Origin: Knufia peltigerae
Lineage: Eukaryota > Ascomycota > Eurotiomycetes > Chaetothyriales > Trichomeriaceae
DNA length: 64,000 nucleotides
Direction of reading: 5' to 3'
NCBI GenBank assembly: GCA_030247855.1
Contig: JAPDRN010000018.1
Location: 124,001 to 188,000, forward strand
The notes under the pieces are model-generated. The model worked only from the letters and a program-made list of their open reading frames with translations, had not been told where the DNA came from and ran no database searches. The first letter of the stretch is position 1; every line of letters starts with the position of its first letter. Both the position numbers and the translations under genes were made by a program. Below are positions 10,423-22,569 of this stretch, piece after piece.

Positions 10423-11753
10423 TCATTCTCTGAACGTACTAGGTCTCAGTGACTGTGCGTTGCCCTCGATCTTATCATCACTCTCAATCACACTAAGCTC
10501 GGTTGATTCTGCATAAAAAGGTATATTCCCGGTATGCATCTCGACAGTCGTCTTCGCTGTGATGACACCTTCTGGATGATTTGCCAGATGATCTTCGTCG
10601 GAGTGTCTCTGCCGAAGTCGTGGTGTATACTGACCTAAAGCCCCCCTCTTGACACGCCTCCGAACATTGTGTGGGCCAAGTGGTCCTGTAACGGTGGTGG
10701 TCATCCCCCAGAATCCATCACCAGACTGTTTCCAGCCAATTGTGTCCAGACCAAGGTCATCTGCGGGCGGTGGACGGTCACTGAAAACGAGGACGCGACG
10801 GGTTACCGCGTACAACAAGACATCCAGCCAACCACATGAAGTTATGGCCGAGCCAGCAAGACAAAACCACCAATACGGAACCACCATGCCTCGCATTGAT
10901 GCCATTCGGGCACCTGCCAATGGCAGTGTACAGATCACATATACCACGGGGTAGATGATCATATATTTTGCAGCCCGCTTCATGGTTGCAGGGTCGTGCT
11001 CTTGCGCAGTGTTTCTCGCGCCCAACCGCAGTCGTGATCGAGTCTGAATGGAAACGAAAATGAGCGCATACACGAGGACAGTGCCGAACATGCAGGTAAA
11101 GATCCAAAAGTAGTGTAGCCACAGCCTTACTGCGTCGTGTCGGTGGGAAACCCAACACTAGCGGAATTGTCAGCGTCGTTAGCTAGAGAAGGACATGAAC
11201 GAACCCAAGCACCGGCCCTCACATATAACTTGGGGTCTATCCCGACACCGATGATGGCCATTGTGTACACGAAGATCCACGAGCCAGCGATGCAGGAATA
11301 AAACACCCTACCACTCGGCCGTCGACCCTTCACCACCGCAAAGAACGTGTGGAAGGCAATGGCGAAAATGAAGACCCCAGAGGCCAGGTCGCCAGTTGAT
11401 ACGAACCATCCATTCGCCCAACATGTTGTGTTGTCCTCCACCTCAATCTTGTTCTCCGCCAGGTAAGCGGACGTCAGGGAGAAAGCCATGGCTTGTTGGA
11501 TATCGGCCAACACAAGATTGTATATGAGAACGAGAAATTGGTTGGCGCCGTCCTTGAGTTGGCCTCGAACCTTCCAGACACACAGACGGTAGGTCAAAAA
11601 ACTGAACAGCCCTAGGCTGGTGACAAGTGATAGTATGCCAAAGAAGGCGACAGCCACAAGGCCATGGCGCAAGACAGGCGGCAGCGGGTCAAGAGTCGTT
11701 GAGAGTGACACAGTCGAGTTGGATGACATTGCGCCGTCCGTCGAGTCAAACAT
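10423..11753 (-). CDS. G-protein-coupled receptor, Git3/Gpr1-like
   Basis: Exons 11205-11753 and 10423-11157 (minus strand), with a 47-bp intron (GTTCGT donor, CTAAC branch, CTAG acceptor), give 427 aa. Seven hydrophobic segments can be seen. Five lie before a RLWLHYFWIF segment at the start of helix 5, which is typical of fungal Git3/Gpr1 and cAMP-receptor-like GPCRs. After a basic third loop (RSRLRLGARN) come helices 6 and 7, then a ~130-residue cytosolic tail. The N-terminus has two likely N-glycosylation sites (NST). Skipping the intron would destroy the conserved CWVS-to-RLWLHY stretch, which supports the join. The donor is not a perfect consensus. Such receptors sense nutrients and signal through G-alpha and adenylate cyclase; the ligand cannot be told from sequence. 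Confidence 0.8.
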
Positions 11754-12939
11754 GTGGAGTTTGCACAGCAGACAGAGTGTGAGACAAAACTAGGAAGATC
11801 ACTCACCTTTAAGTCATTCTTTTACCTGGCTATCCCGACTACGATCAGAAGCAGGCAGGTATGAGACAGTGCCCAGACAGGGCAAAGGGTTCGTTCCATT
11901 TTGCATTTAAAAAATCTGCAGACTGGTGGGAAAAACCGAGAATGTGGCTTGCATTCTGCAGCAACGGGGTATGGCAGTTTCACGACCAGAGCACTTCGAA
12001 TGCGGCCTGAATGGCAATCGGCTTGTTTCACGAAGCTCCTGTGGTCAAGCCTCCCGCGTCTTTCGTTCAGGTGGTCCAGAGACGGTTGAATCCTCACCAA
12101 TCACCAGCGAAGATGTGCTCTTGGCCTTTCCGGGGAGTCGGCTGTGAATTCATTTAGTGACTGACTTGTCCAAGCCACAGGGCCAGTAGCCATCATGCCA
12201 CGCGAATAACATGTATAACCGAGGGCGGATGCGTGCCTTTTTCCCCAGACAGCCCCTTTTCCAGAGTTTTTCGAGAGCCGCATAACATCGGTGGGTTTTC
12301 TGGAGCGGCAGAGTGCTGAAATTTGTCTGACGATCTTTTTGTTCTGGAACGCATCTTTTGTGGCAATCGCTCGACCTCAGCTTTAGTATGCCTGATCTAA
12401 GGAAAAAATCGCCGAAGTTGAGCTCGCACAGATTGTGTTACAAAAGCCACGGTCGGCAGGACAGCCAAGGCAACGCGGTCCTGGTTCTAACCAGACCTTT
12501 GAGGCGGCGGCTCATTTGGTGCGAAATAGAAGCCGTTCAAGTTGGTGCGAAATGTACGTGAAGCTGCAGACACTAGGGTCAACTTCTTCAAAACAGCATC
12601 CCGGCCCTTTGTCTTGGTAGGTTCTCCAGGCGGCTGATCGCCCGGGAATGCCGGGCGGGTGCAGCTGTCAATTTGACAAGTTGGTGCTTTTGGGTTCAGG
12701 GCCTGAAGCTCCAGCTAATTGTTACAGTACTTCGTACCTAATAAAAACCTGCCCATTATTGCCTCTTAACCCCCATTCTCCCCCAATTGGGACGAAGCCT
12801 GGTGCCGCCCATATTCACTCCCCTCATCCTTTTACCATCGCGCACCTTCGATCATCCCCTTTCTCTTGAACTTGCCTGGGTAATTAAAGACTGTTTCAAG
12901 GCTTCTCTGGACTATGACTCGAACAATGTGACAGCGCTT
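11754..12939. other. intergenic, 1.2 kb
   Basis: Upstream region of the GPCR gene and 3' flank of the Zn2Cys6 gene. It has pyrimidine-rich patches near 12770-12860. No gene or RNA is recognised. Confidence 0.5.
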
Positions 12940-14579
12940 TTATATTGCACACAGGGTTATTTTTTGACTCCTACAGACTATGGAAAGTCCGACGATACCA
13001 AACACTATCTCCCCTTCGTCATCCCATATCTGCTGCAAAACGTTGAAAGCATTGATAACTGGCATCATAGAGCAGTCCTTGTCCGAAATCATCAGTTGAT
13101 CTTCTAACCGATGGAGACACGAGCCCACCATAACTGTCGGCCACAACATCATTGCCCAGACGGGCGACTCTGGCGAGAGAGTCCCCCTAAGACGGAAAAA
13201 CTCGTCGATCAATGGGTCGATTAAAGCCAAAAGACCTTCATCAGGAGGTTGCCTGCCATGCCGGCCAGTAAACAGCAAAGCCAGCAGAGCTTGATGGTAT
13301 ATCTTGGCAACGACCTGCGCATCACGATGCCATGACTGCATAACAGATTGGTGCTCTGGCTTATCATCATGAGTGTCAGCAAGACTAGGTGCATTGGTAC
13401 CTTGGCCGTACGACGGCTCCCAGCTCGTGAGCTCGGCTTTGAAGAAGAGAAACTCTTGATCTGCATGCGAAGGTTCGAGGTCACTGTCCGGATTGATCCA
13501 TTTGCTAACGGTTTGTACTAGTTGCGGAAGTAGTTGTAAGAGCTTGCTTGCATAACCAAGCATGAATCCATATCCTCTTGAGTCGTCAAACACTGAATTC
13601 AACAAGTCGTATTCCCAATCGAAGGTGAAGCTCGTTTGACGGTCGTCGTAGACGAACGTTGTTCCGACGGCAGCGGTGTAGAGATATGATTCCAGAACGA
13701 ACGCGATCACCGTCGGATTGAGGCTTAAACACCTCCTTTGGCTCAGCTGAAGCAGTTCGCGACATGCTTGGAGATGGTACAAAAGTACACCTCGGGTATC
13801 TCCAATCATGGCCTAATGTATATATCAGTGTCCATCATCCATCAACGACAAAGGATCAAGTGCAGATAGGAGCGAGTTGGAGTGGCTACCTCGAATTGTG
13901 CCAGCGCAATCGTTGTTACCAAGGTATTCAACATGTGCGAGAAATCTCCCTGGGCGAGCTCTGTCACCCTATGTTTGACGCTCCTCACGGCCACAGCATA
14001 GTATGAGTATGTTTGCTTGAGGGCATGTCCGGAATAGGTGTATAGATTAGCACCACCTAGGGCTAAGAGCGTCGACATGACCAATTCATCCTTCATGGCT
14101 AGAGGGACGAAGAGAGTAATCCATGGGTTCTCGAGATCGTTACGACTAGATAGTCGCAATGCGACCTGCTCAAGAAAGTGTTGAAAGAGGAAGGAGCCCA
14201 TCTCCGTCCGCAGGATCATAGGTTTCGAGGATAGGCCAAAAGAGAGCCGGGCGAATGGATAATCCGATGCTTGGTTTGTCGATACGCTTGTGGGATAGCC
14301 GTGGGTCGAGGCCCATGAGTCCATGCGACTAACCTGTACCTCCGAGTCGCATTTCCGCTCTTCGGTAAGGCCTTGAAGAGTCTGTCTCCAAGAGGCGGCA
14401 TCGCCGAAAGACTCTCTGGCTTCTGGGGACTGCCAGCGACAGACCAGAGAATTTCGAGCACATCCCTGACAAATCGGTTTGTTTTCGTCACATCTTTTCC
14501 GGCGTAGGCGGCACGTGAGACAACCGGTTCTGCGACGCGTGATGGTACGCCGCAGACAAATGTCACCGCTCGTTAGCAT
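12940..14579 (-). CDS. Zn(2)Cys(6) transcription factor
   Basis: Exons 13890-14579 and 12940-13812, with a 77-bp intron in phase 0, give 520 aa. A fungal Zn2Cys6 binuclear cluster lies at residues 20-47 with the spacing C-x2-C-x6-C-x5-C-x2-C-x6-C, preceded by a basic TRRRTG lead. The rest resembles the fungal-specific 'domain 2' (PF11951-type) found in Pro1/ArcA-like regulators: long helical segments including LVMSTLLALGGANL near residue 180 and a C-terminal helical region. It starts 848 bp from, and divergent to, the copper amine oxidase gene, so it could regulate that gene. This is suggestive only. The start ATG lies just 19 residues before the first Cys, as usual. Confidence 0.85.
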
Positions 14580-14891
14580 ACTGCGCTATGCAGTGGCATT
14601 CGGTTGGGAAGAGGCATATGTACAGCATGGAGACAGCATGTGAGAATAGACGAAGTGGAAAGATTCCGAGAGAGGGTAAAGGAATGCAAGAGTATTCCCG
14701 CGAAGGAAGCCCTTGTCAGTGGTTGAGAGTCGCCTCTATCATAGTATTTCCTTACCTTATGCTTGGCGAAGCAAGATATCTCGGTACAGGTCCTCTCCGC
14801 CCTCATTAATTGTCCCCAGAGAAGCCGGTTATACTAAACCCAGAGAGGTACCGATACCCTGGGGACCAATGTGAGTTGAATTCGTCTGTTC

Positions 14892-14897
14892 CTTATC
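14892..14897. promoter_or_regulatory. GATA-factor-like site (CTTATC)
   Basis: Exact GATAAG core on the minus strand. It is one of three in the same 850-bp promoter region. Confidence 0.35.
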
Positions 14898-14924
14898 TTC
14901 CCTCCGCAGCCTTCTCGGAACGCG

Positions 14925-14930
14925 CTTATC
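14925..14930. promoter_or_regulatory. GATA-factor-like site (CTTATC)
   Basis: Second CTTATC, 33 bp from the first. Closely spaced pairs are favoured by AreA-type factors. Confidence 0.35.
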
Positions 14931-15190
14931 AGCACAGGGAGTTTGGGCTCTTTGCCAAGCACTTGCCAAGCATGCGGCTCGCTTACATTCAGCCAGTCGT
15001 GAATATCGCATTCATGACTAAATCTGAACCTACACTCTTCGAACAACACACTATTGTTGATGAATCCTCGCCGTCGAGGTATACAATGCACAACTTGCAG
15101 ATGCCGCAGCTATACAGTACAGGTAGGTCAATGTGAGTAATTCTAACTTCCACGATCTTCCTCCGCCGGATGCTGTGGGTTTTTCTCAGA

Positions 15191-15196
15191 GATAAG
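15191..15196. promoter_or_regulatory. GATA-factor-like site (GATAAG)
   Basis: Third GATAAG core, 232 bp upstream of the amine oxidase start. Confidence 0.35.
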
Positions 15197-15427
15197 AGCG
15201 TTTCTACCGAGTGGTGTCGCTCATGAATCGGTGGGTACTCGGAATTTCCAATACACCGTGGCAAAGAACTCAGCGAGTCCCGTGTCTTCGAGGTGAAAAA
15301 TGTATAAGAAGAGCAATAGTCTTCCAGCATGGGCAATCATTCTTCCCATCTCATTACGGCCATCGTGAAGCCTACGTCGTTCTGTCCACTTTTGCAGAAG
15401 GGTCAAGGAGAGAAGGACGATTAAAGG

Positions 15428-18371
15428 ATGAGGATTCTTTCTCCAGCCTTGCTGGCCATTAGTGGTCTAGCAGCAGTTGCTTCTGCATCACCATTCTATA
15501 TGAAGAACTTCGCCCCGGGGAAGAAGCCGATCAGGAAGCCCATTGACAAGCCGGTCGCCTTCAAGAATGCTGTGCTTCACACTGATCAGAATTCAACTGG
15601 GTCATGCGATGCTAGCAGCACCCTATCAACAACAAAGTCACCGCTTCAAAATATCTTTGCAGCGCTGACCGAAGAAGAGGCGGCCTCCGTGACGAAGTTC
15701 CTCCACGAACAAGCAGAGCTCAATCTCACGGCCAATATCAATGCGACCAGGCGCGTTACCTTTACCCTTTGACCTTGTTTGCTGCGGCGCTAACCTGCCA
15801 TTAGCTGGGACAATGTTATTGTACTTGTGGAGCTCCTGCAGCCAAATAAATCCGATGCACTCCCATACCTCAACGGCGAGGGGCCAAAGCCAGACCGATA
15901 CTCAAAGGCAACAATCCAGTTTCAAGCCACACTAGAGCCATACCTCAAGGAATTCATGGTTGGCCCTCTACCAGTCTCCAACGAGACGACTTTGCAACCC
16001 TTGGACTATCCTTTCAATAAAGGTGTCGGAATGCAGCGGATCTACAATGCCGATCCGGAGCAATACGGCATATTTCTAGCAAATATCTCCGCATCAGTTG
16101 AAGATATCTTGATGGAAATGTTTAACGGGGTCAGTATTATTGGTTTACAGTCACCCTAATATGGATCCAAGTAACTGACTGACCTCGATGATTCAGACCT
16201 ACACAAACTCACCGGATGATCCCATAACCATTGGCCCTAGCGACCCCCTCTGGATTGATGACAAGACCGGCGCCGTCACCACTTGGAACGAATATACACC
16301 ATCGCCGACGGGCATGTACGGTACTGGCTCTCTCCTACGGGGCGGCTTGGCCGTTCGCACCGATCTAACCGGTCGTGATCCTTCCAAATGGAGCGTGCTG
16401 GGGTGGTACTACAATGGAGAGTTCTTCAAAACCACGGACGAATTTAAGTCTGCTTTCCATAATGGCACTTTCGAGTATTTCAAACCCACTCCCGATGGAG
16501 ACTGGGGTGTGACTGCTCCAAATGCTCCCGCGCTCCCTCACGATGAGATTCCGCCGCCAGTGAGCGTCCAACCGGCCGGCCCTCGGTTTGGAGTAGACAC
16601 GGAGGAGACCTATATTGAATGGAGTATATACCCATCTAACCTAAAATTTCTATTCAGTTCGACTAATAGATCCCAGTGGATTATTCATTTTTCATTGGAT
16701 TTACGCGTGATACCGGGATGAGACTCTTCGACATCAAGTACAAGGGGGAGCGAATTGTGTACGAATTGGGTATGCAAGAGGCCGTGGCTCACTACGCTGG
16801 CATGGGCCCAGGTCAGTCGGCTCTCTCGTTTCTCGACTCGTACTACGGATTCGGCCCGAACGCTTTCGAATTGGTTGGTGGTTATGACTGCCCAGCATAC
16901 GCAACAATGCTGAACACGTCATTCTACTGGCGTGAAGCAAGGCGATCACACCAAAACAGCATCTGCGTATTTGAACTAGATGCGGGCTATCCGGCGGCGC
17001 GCCATACCGCGTTGAACTATGTCTACGCGACCAAGAATGTTCACCTGGTTGTCCGCAGTGTAAGCACGCTCGGTAACTACGACTACATGTTTGAGTATGC
17101 CTTCTTCCACGATGGATCGATCCATGTCACAGTGCGTGCCTCTGGCTATATTGCGGCTGCCTTTTGGGCTGCCAACGCCGACTATGGCTTCCACATCCAA
17201 GACACTGTCTCCGGTTCAATGCACGATCACGTGCTAAACTACAAGCTCGACCTGGACATTCATGGCACAAAGAATAGTCTGATGAAGGTTGACGTCATTC
17301 CCACAACAGAGAAGTGAGTCTACCGACTAACTAACTGACCAACTGGTTAATAGCTAACTGCTTTCCCTTTATAGTTACCCCTGGGCAGATGAGCCACGGA
17401 ACACGATGAAGCTAAACAAGTCTTTCATCGCCACTGAGGATGATTCGAAGATCAATTGGGCTCCTAACCTTGCCAGCAGCTATGCAGTGGTCAACAAGGA
17501 TACGCCCAATAAGTGGGGTGAATATCCTGGATATCGAATCTCTCCCGGAACTGCAAATACAGCTCATCTTACCATCATTAATTCAACAAACCTGAAAAAC
17601 AGTGCTCGATTCGCTGAACATCACCTATACGCTGTACAGCAGAAGGACACAGAGCCTCGAAGCGCCTATCCTTTCAGCTCACTGGACCCGGCTCGCCCGG
17701 TCGTCGACTTTGACAAGTTCTTCGACGGCGAATCCCTTGATCAGGAGGATCTCGTGCTGTAAGTTCCTTTCACAACGACCGAAGGTGAAGCTTCTTCAAG
17801 CTCGGTTTCCCCTACATTCTTCATAAATGCATAAAGCTAACCTCAACACCTTAACATTTAGCTACTTCAACTTGGGTATGCACCATGTTCCTGACACCCA
17901 GGATCTTCCCAACACGGTCTTCACGGTAAGTTATTTCCGTGCCGTCCCTCCCATGCGTCGTGCCTTTTCGATGACCGTCACATTAAACAAAGCATCCTGT
18001 ATCTAACATACCGAACAGACCGCCCAGTCTACCGTGATCATCTCGCCGCAGAACTACTTCCTACAGAACCCCATCCGGCAGACCATTCAGCAGGCCGAAG
18101 TTGACTATGATCTTGAGACCGTGGTCGGTGTTCAGACATTTGGCAGTGAGCCTGCTATGTGCGCATATGACATGGTATGTTTACCCATCTTCGGCAGCTC
18201 GTAATCGGGCTTTCCTTCATTGCAAACAAACATCTGACACTTCCCAATCAGTCGAACACTGCCGCAAACCTGAGCAGCTATCATGGTGGCGACCTCGTGG
18301 TCCGCAAGTGGCCATACGATCCGTCGAATCCATTCTTCGGGATGACGGAAGTTGAGACCATCGGAGGATAA
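15428..18371 (+). CDS. secreted copper amine oxidase (TPQ-dependent)
   Basis: Eight exons give 811 aa: 15428-15750, 15805-16129, 16197-16623, 16677-17313, 17375-17758, 17862-17925, 18019-18174 and 18252-18371. A signal peptide (hydrophobic core LSPALLAISGLAAVASA, cut near residue 20) leads into the enzyme. Active-site elements are all present: catalytic base Asp412 in FLDSYYGFG, TPQ-precursor Tyr493 in GNYDY, copper ligands His541 and His543 in MHDH, and the third copper His (707) in the MHHVPDTQDLP segment. The enzyme oxidises primary amines to aldehydes, releasing ammonia and H2O2. The signal peptide and several NxS/T sites suggest a secreted, glycosylated form. The first intron (15751-15804) appears to use a GC donor; the other seven joins are consensus. 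It is divergent from a Zn2Cys6 regulator, with GATA sites between. Confidence 0.9.
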
Positions 18372-19256
18372 ACACGTGGCGTGCATCAATACCTCAATTC
18401 ATGATGACAACATGCGAATTATCACAATGCGAGCAGAATAGATAGAACACACAGACCGAACCTCGTAGTTGGCCGAGAAAGCCTCCGAAAAGAAAGAAGA
18501 AAACAGATAGTTTGATTAAGTAGTAAATATTGCTCCATAATTCTGGCATGTGTGCCTGAGCTTTTCATGTGTTGTCAATTCGAGTAAGAAGCATGTGCCT
18601 GAAAATGAAAAATCTAACCATGGTGATTTCCGTTAGCAAAAGAATCATCAAGTAACAATATCGAATACAGGTCTTGCATATCGGGTATATCAGGTCAAGT
18701 GTAATGTGGTTGTCCGCATTGCGGCTGGCAAGCCTTCAGAATTGCAGAATTCACTTTTTTGGATCATCATTTCGAATGTGGAAGACAGGATGCGGTGTTG
18801 TGTGGATTCACGTACCTGAATTCAACAATAATAGCGTATCATCCTGGGTTGACGGTTAAAGTACTACTTGTAGGTGTCTTACTTATGGTGAGAGTCGAAG
18901 TGAGAAAATAACTAAATGAAACATGCAAGGTGCACAAAAGAGCTTAGCGAGGCTGGGCAGGAATTGGCAAGGCTGCCTAACCAATTTTGCTGGTTGCCAT
19001 GCCAGCACCACAAAGTCGCAAATTCGTCACCGCCGTCATCGCCGAAGCCCAACTCCCTCGACCGGGAATTTTGGTTCCTGCATTCTGGACATTATCTAGC
19101 CTCAAAAGTTTGTGTCTGTAGATACTACAGATCCAACATTGCGCACGGAATCATTCCAACTACTAGTCTATCTCAGTGTGGCCGATGCCTTCGAGGTGAA
19201 CCCTGCACCAACTCATCGTCCGTGCGACAACCCCGGCAGCTGGGCCGCTCCTTGTC
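18372..19256. other. intergenic, 885 bp
   Basis: 3' flank of the amine oxidase gene and the upstream region of the GPI-protein gene. A/T-rich in its first half. No gene is seen. Confidence 0.5.
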
Positions 19257-20093
19257 ATGCGCTCGATAGCGCTCCTCTTCCTCACCATCCTCCTTTCCAC
19301 GGCGCAGGCCGTGAGTATCGAAGAGTATACACCATTTCAGAATGCTGTTCTAGGATTATCCAACGGTGGACTATTGGTCAAAAGGCAAAATGACTGCCAG
19401 TCAGGCTACACGTCGTGTTCGGGACTCGGGGCAAAGGATGTATGCTGCCCGTCAGGTACCAATTGTGCTCAGGATGATGCAGGAAACATTGCCTGCTGTC
19501 CATCAAACGCTGTATGCACAGGGTCGATAGCTGGCACGGCAACAGGTTCCCGGTCTGCAAGTTCGACTACTTCCGGCTTCGTGCTCGGAGGCACAACATC
19601 TTCGAGCACAGCCAGCTCAACAGCACCTGGCATCACCTCCTTTACCAGTGGAGTCGAGGGCGGTGGCTCTACTGTTCCGAACAACTTCTATCCTTTCATC
19701 TACATACCGACATCCTATGCAAACTTTGACTTGTGTACAAGTGCATATTCAATATGTCAAGCTGAATCGACCTCTTGTTTTGCCTCCCTCGCTGGAGGCA
19801 ATGGAGTTACAGTCTCGGGACTCGGTGGTGGTATAACGCAACAAGGAGCAACAGGAACGATCCTGAGCTCGGCAAGCAGTATTTGCAGCTCTCTCAGCTC
19901 CCAGGGCTGTTATGGTTTACAATCGACCCAATGCAGCCAATTTCCAAGTGCGACTGGAGATACCACGGCTGCTTCCTCCTCAGGTGGATTTGTACAGGTC
20001 GGCAACGATAGTCCCCGGCAGACACCTTGTCCAGGGTTGCTATACGCTGCCGGTGCTGGTGTGATGCTTGGGGCGTTGGGCGGGATCGCATGA
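19257..20093 (+). CDS. GPI-anchored cysteine-rich cell-wall protein
   Basis: Single exon, 278 aa. A signal peptide occupies residues 1-18 (ALLFLTILLSTAQA). A possible Kex2 site (KR) at 42-43 is followed by a Cys-rich module at about 47-90 with two CC pairs and a total of ten cysteines, the layout seen in many fungal GPI-anchored wall proteins. A Ser/Thr-rich O-glycosylation linker comes next (about 95-140), then a second conserved block with six spaced cysteines (about 158-228). The C-terminus is a short hydrophobic tail (LLYAAGAGVMLGALGGIA) after a small-residue region, as needed for GPI transfer. It is probably plasma-membrane or wall located. Function unknown. Confidence 0.75.
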   Translation: MRSIALLFLTILLSTAQAVSIEEYTPFQNAVLGLSNGGLLVKRQNDCQSGYTSCSGLGAKDVCCPSGTNCAQDDAGNIACCPSNAVCTGSIAGTATGSRSASSTTSGFVLGGTTSSSTASSTAPGITSFTSGVEGGGSTVPNNFYPFIYIPTSYANFDLCTSAYSICQAESTSCFASLAGGNGVTVSGLGGGITQQGATGTILSSASSICSSLSSQGCYGLQSTQCSQFPSATGDTTAASSSGGFVQVGNDSPRQTPCPGLLYAAGAGVMLGALGGIA

Positions 20094-21465
20094 ACAGATC
20101 TTGCACGAGTCCATTCTGGAAAACTTGGCTAATATGAACATGTGACGACGAGATGAATTTGGACCTAATTGAGAGTTGTTGTTTGGCAAGAGACAGTATG
20201 TCGAAAAATTGACGATCTTGAGACCAACTAGAGTTGGATGATCCTGATATGACCAGGTCAATTCGTCACTACCTCCGTTTGATTTTGTTCTCTACAAGGA
20301 ATACTTTGTTGGCTCCTTATGTTTCCATGCGGTTGAGGCACCAGGCTTCGGGCCCCTACTACCACCACTAACACTCCAAGCAGTAGACTCCTGACTCAAG
20401 CTTAGGCTTTTCACGAAACTTCACGAGAGCACTACAGTGAGAAATGCAGCACATAGACAGTTCGACTTAGATGCACCGATTTCTCTTGGGCGCGGCAAAA
20501 CATTGCATTCCCCATTTGGATCCGCGCGCATTGTGCCCAACTTTGGCAATTCGCCTCCTCGACACCAACGAGGTTTTATTGGCAAGAATAGAGGAGCTGC
20601 CGTCCTCCCACAACCTTGCATGCAATATTTAATCCATGTCCTCGAAGATTCTGGCTTTCCGCCCTCAGAATTGGCTCCTCCCCCGCCCTCCGCAAAAAGT
20701 CATGACATCAAGGATACAAACACCCGCTCTCGAACTAGCTCGACGTGCATACAGATTTCCACCTACTCTCTGTTTCTGTGTCGTTGAGATGCAACTAGGC
20801 CACTCTTCTTCTCGCTCTTTTGAGAGAGCTGTCGTATGGTGGATGGTTGTCATGTCCAGGATGATCGTAACCTCTTGACTTCTGCCATAGTCTGACCTGT
20901 CCCGCTCCTCACAGGACGCCTAACAAGAGATAGCTCACGATGATAACTGATGTCTGACATGGGCTCGGTACGCCAATAAACTCTACATCATTTCAATCAT
21001 CTGGTCATCAACTCAGGAACGGCTGGGGAAACCATGCTAGCTCACTGCCGTGGGGCTTCTTGACTTTCAACACCACAGAATGTCAGCCAGCATATGCTAG
21101 CTTATACAAATACGCTGGGGATCATGCATCATTGAAAGGTCAACAATTCTGGTCGAGCCAATCAACGCCGAAGTCTCACGAAACCATTGTACGGACTTGT
21201 CAAAGGTTGTTCGTGCCTTGCATACATGCGTCCCTGATCTGAGGGGCATCATTCTAATCCTCGAATTCATCTCCCGAGGTGAGACGAGGCGACTCGTTTG
21301 AGCTTATCCTTGGGTCATGGATTATAATATGTCGATGTCGGCTCATGGGATCGGGTTTCCTTTCTCGTTCCGCGGCAGTCTCTCTGAATACTTCTCGAGC
21401 CTCTCTCGCTTCCACTCCTCCATCCAATTCAACACCTTGACCTACTTCTTTTGTCCAACCCTACG
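20094..21465. other. intergenic, 1.4 kb
   Basis: Flanks of two secreted-protein genes transcribed in the same direction. No gene, RNA gene or clear repeat is recognised. Confidence 0.5.
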
Positions 21466-22094
21466 ATGAAGGCCTTCTCGTTTCTTGGGTCTCTTGCCTT
21501 GTTGGGCGCTGCGGTGAGCGGTTCTGCCCTTCCCAAGAAGCGTACCGCGGACTGGCAGAATTGCCTGACGCAAAGCGAAGCCGAGTCGATTGTCGACCAG
21601 TACACTTCCATCCTGAGCCATTCAGACGTTACTTCTGCCAATGCCACAGCCCAAGCTCTGCTTGACGACAACTACACCGAGATCAGCGACTCGATCTTGT
21701 CCCTGGAAGGGCAGCCAGTAAGTACCTACATTGCTCGTTCGTTTCTGCGACCAAAAAAACCCCCTGCCTGACACACTTGCTAATGATGATTTTTGTATAG
21801 CTCGGCACCGCTACGTTTGTGGGCAAACAAGTCTACATTGAAGGCGTCCTCAATGCGCCTGGCGTGGAAGGGATCAATACGCTAGAGGTCCTTGTGGCTG
21901 GGTGCAACAAGATTCTGTGGTATTGGCTCTTCACTGGTATTGGAAGTCGAGAATACGAGGTCAAGGGGTTCAACTTGTTCACCATTACCGATGTCGGTCA
22001 AATCGTTCAGGTCAATCTGGAGTTCAATAGCATCGCCTGGGGGTTGGACACTGGGTACCAGGTCATCTTCCCATCGAACCCGCAACCTACCTGA
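21466..22094 (+). CDS. small secreted NTF2-like domain protein
   Basis: Exons 21466-21717 and 21801-22094, with an 83-bp GTAAGT...TATAG intron in phase 0, give 181 aa. A signal peptide (FLGSLALLGAAVSGSA) is followed by a KKR Kex2-type site at about residues 24-26. The mature part begins with the pattern W-x2-C-L-(T)-x2-E-A, then a helical stretch ending LLDDNYTEISDSI, then beta strands with one Cys. This is the pattern of the fungal secreted NTF2-like (SnoaL-fold) family that is common and uncharacterised in ascomycetes. No catalytic residues can be assigned. The start used is the ATG immediately before the signal peptide. Confidence 0.8.
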
Positions 22095-22569
22095 AAGAGA
22101 AATTGTTTATGGTAGTTGTTAACGTCGACAAGGGTAATTTTGATGATAGTGCCGAACTTGTAGTTGATACGGAGATATAATATTGAAGTTGTTTGAATAC
22201 GAATCATTCTTGCATTGCTGATCTCGACTTGAACACACACTTTGAAGGTATGTTTCATCCATTGTGTCTACCAGATCGCTTCACGAGTTGATAGATCTGG
22301 GCAGTATCTTTATCTCGGGTCATTCAGATTGTAGATGAGATTTTCCGATTGGCGATTAGCCACATAATACGGAGTACTCCAGATCCTAGCAACCACATGT
22401 CTCTGCTTTATGAGGGGAAGGAGATGCTCCGTATTGTTCGTACTTTCCCCAAACAAAAGAAACTCATTTGGTCACTTTAAATATCGTCCGTCTTTCAGAT
22501 GTTGGAATACACAGACATTGGGCAGCTGTCGACCTCAGGAACAGCAAGGATCCAAGGTCCTCCCATGTC
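22095..22569. other. intergenic, 475 bp
   Basis: Includes one TACGGAGTA copy at 22368-22376, about 200 bp before the next gene. Nothing else is recognised. Confidence 0.5.

Larger units (their letters stand above)
14580..15427. promoter_or_regulatory. divergent promoter region, Zn2Cys6 factor / copper amine oxidase
   Basis: An 848-bp intergenic region between divergent starts. It holds three exact GATAAG/CTTATC sites (14892-14897, 14925-14930, 15191-15196), the core bound by AreA-type GATA factors in nitrogen regulation. A TATAA at 15303-15307 lies ~120 bp upstream of the amine oxidase start. Fungal amine oxidases are commonly under nitrogen control, so this fits, but no footprint evidence exists. 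Confidence 0.5.
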
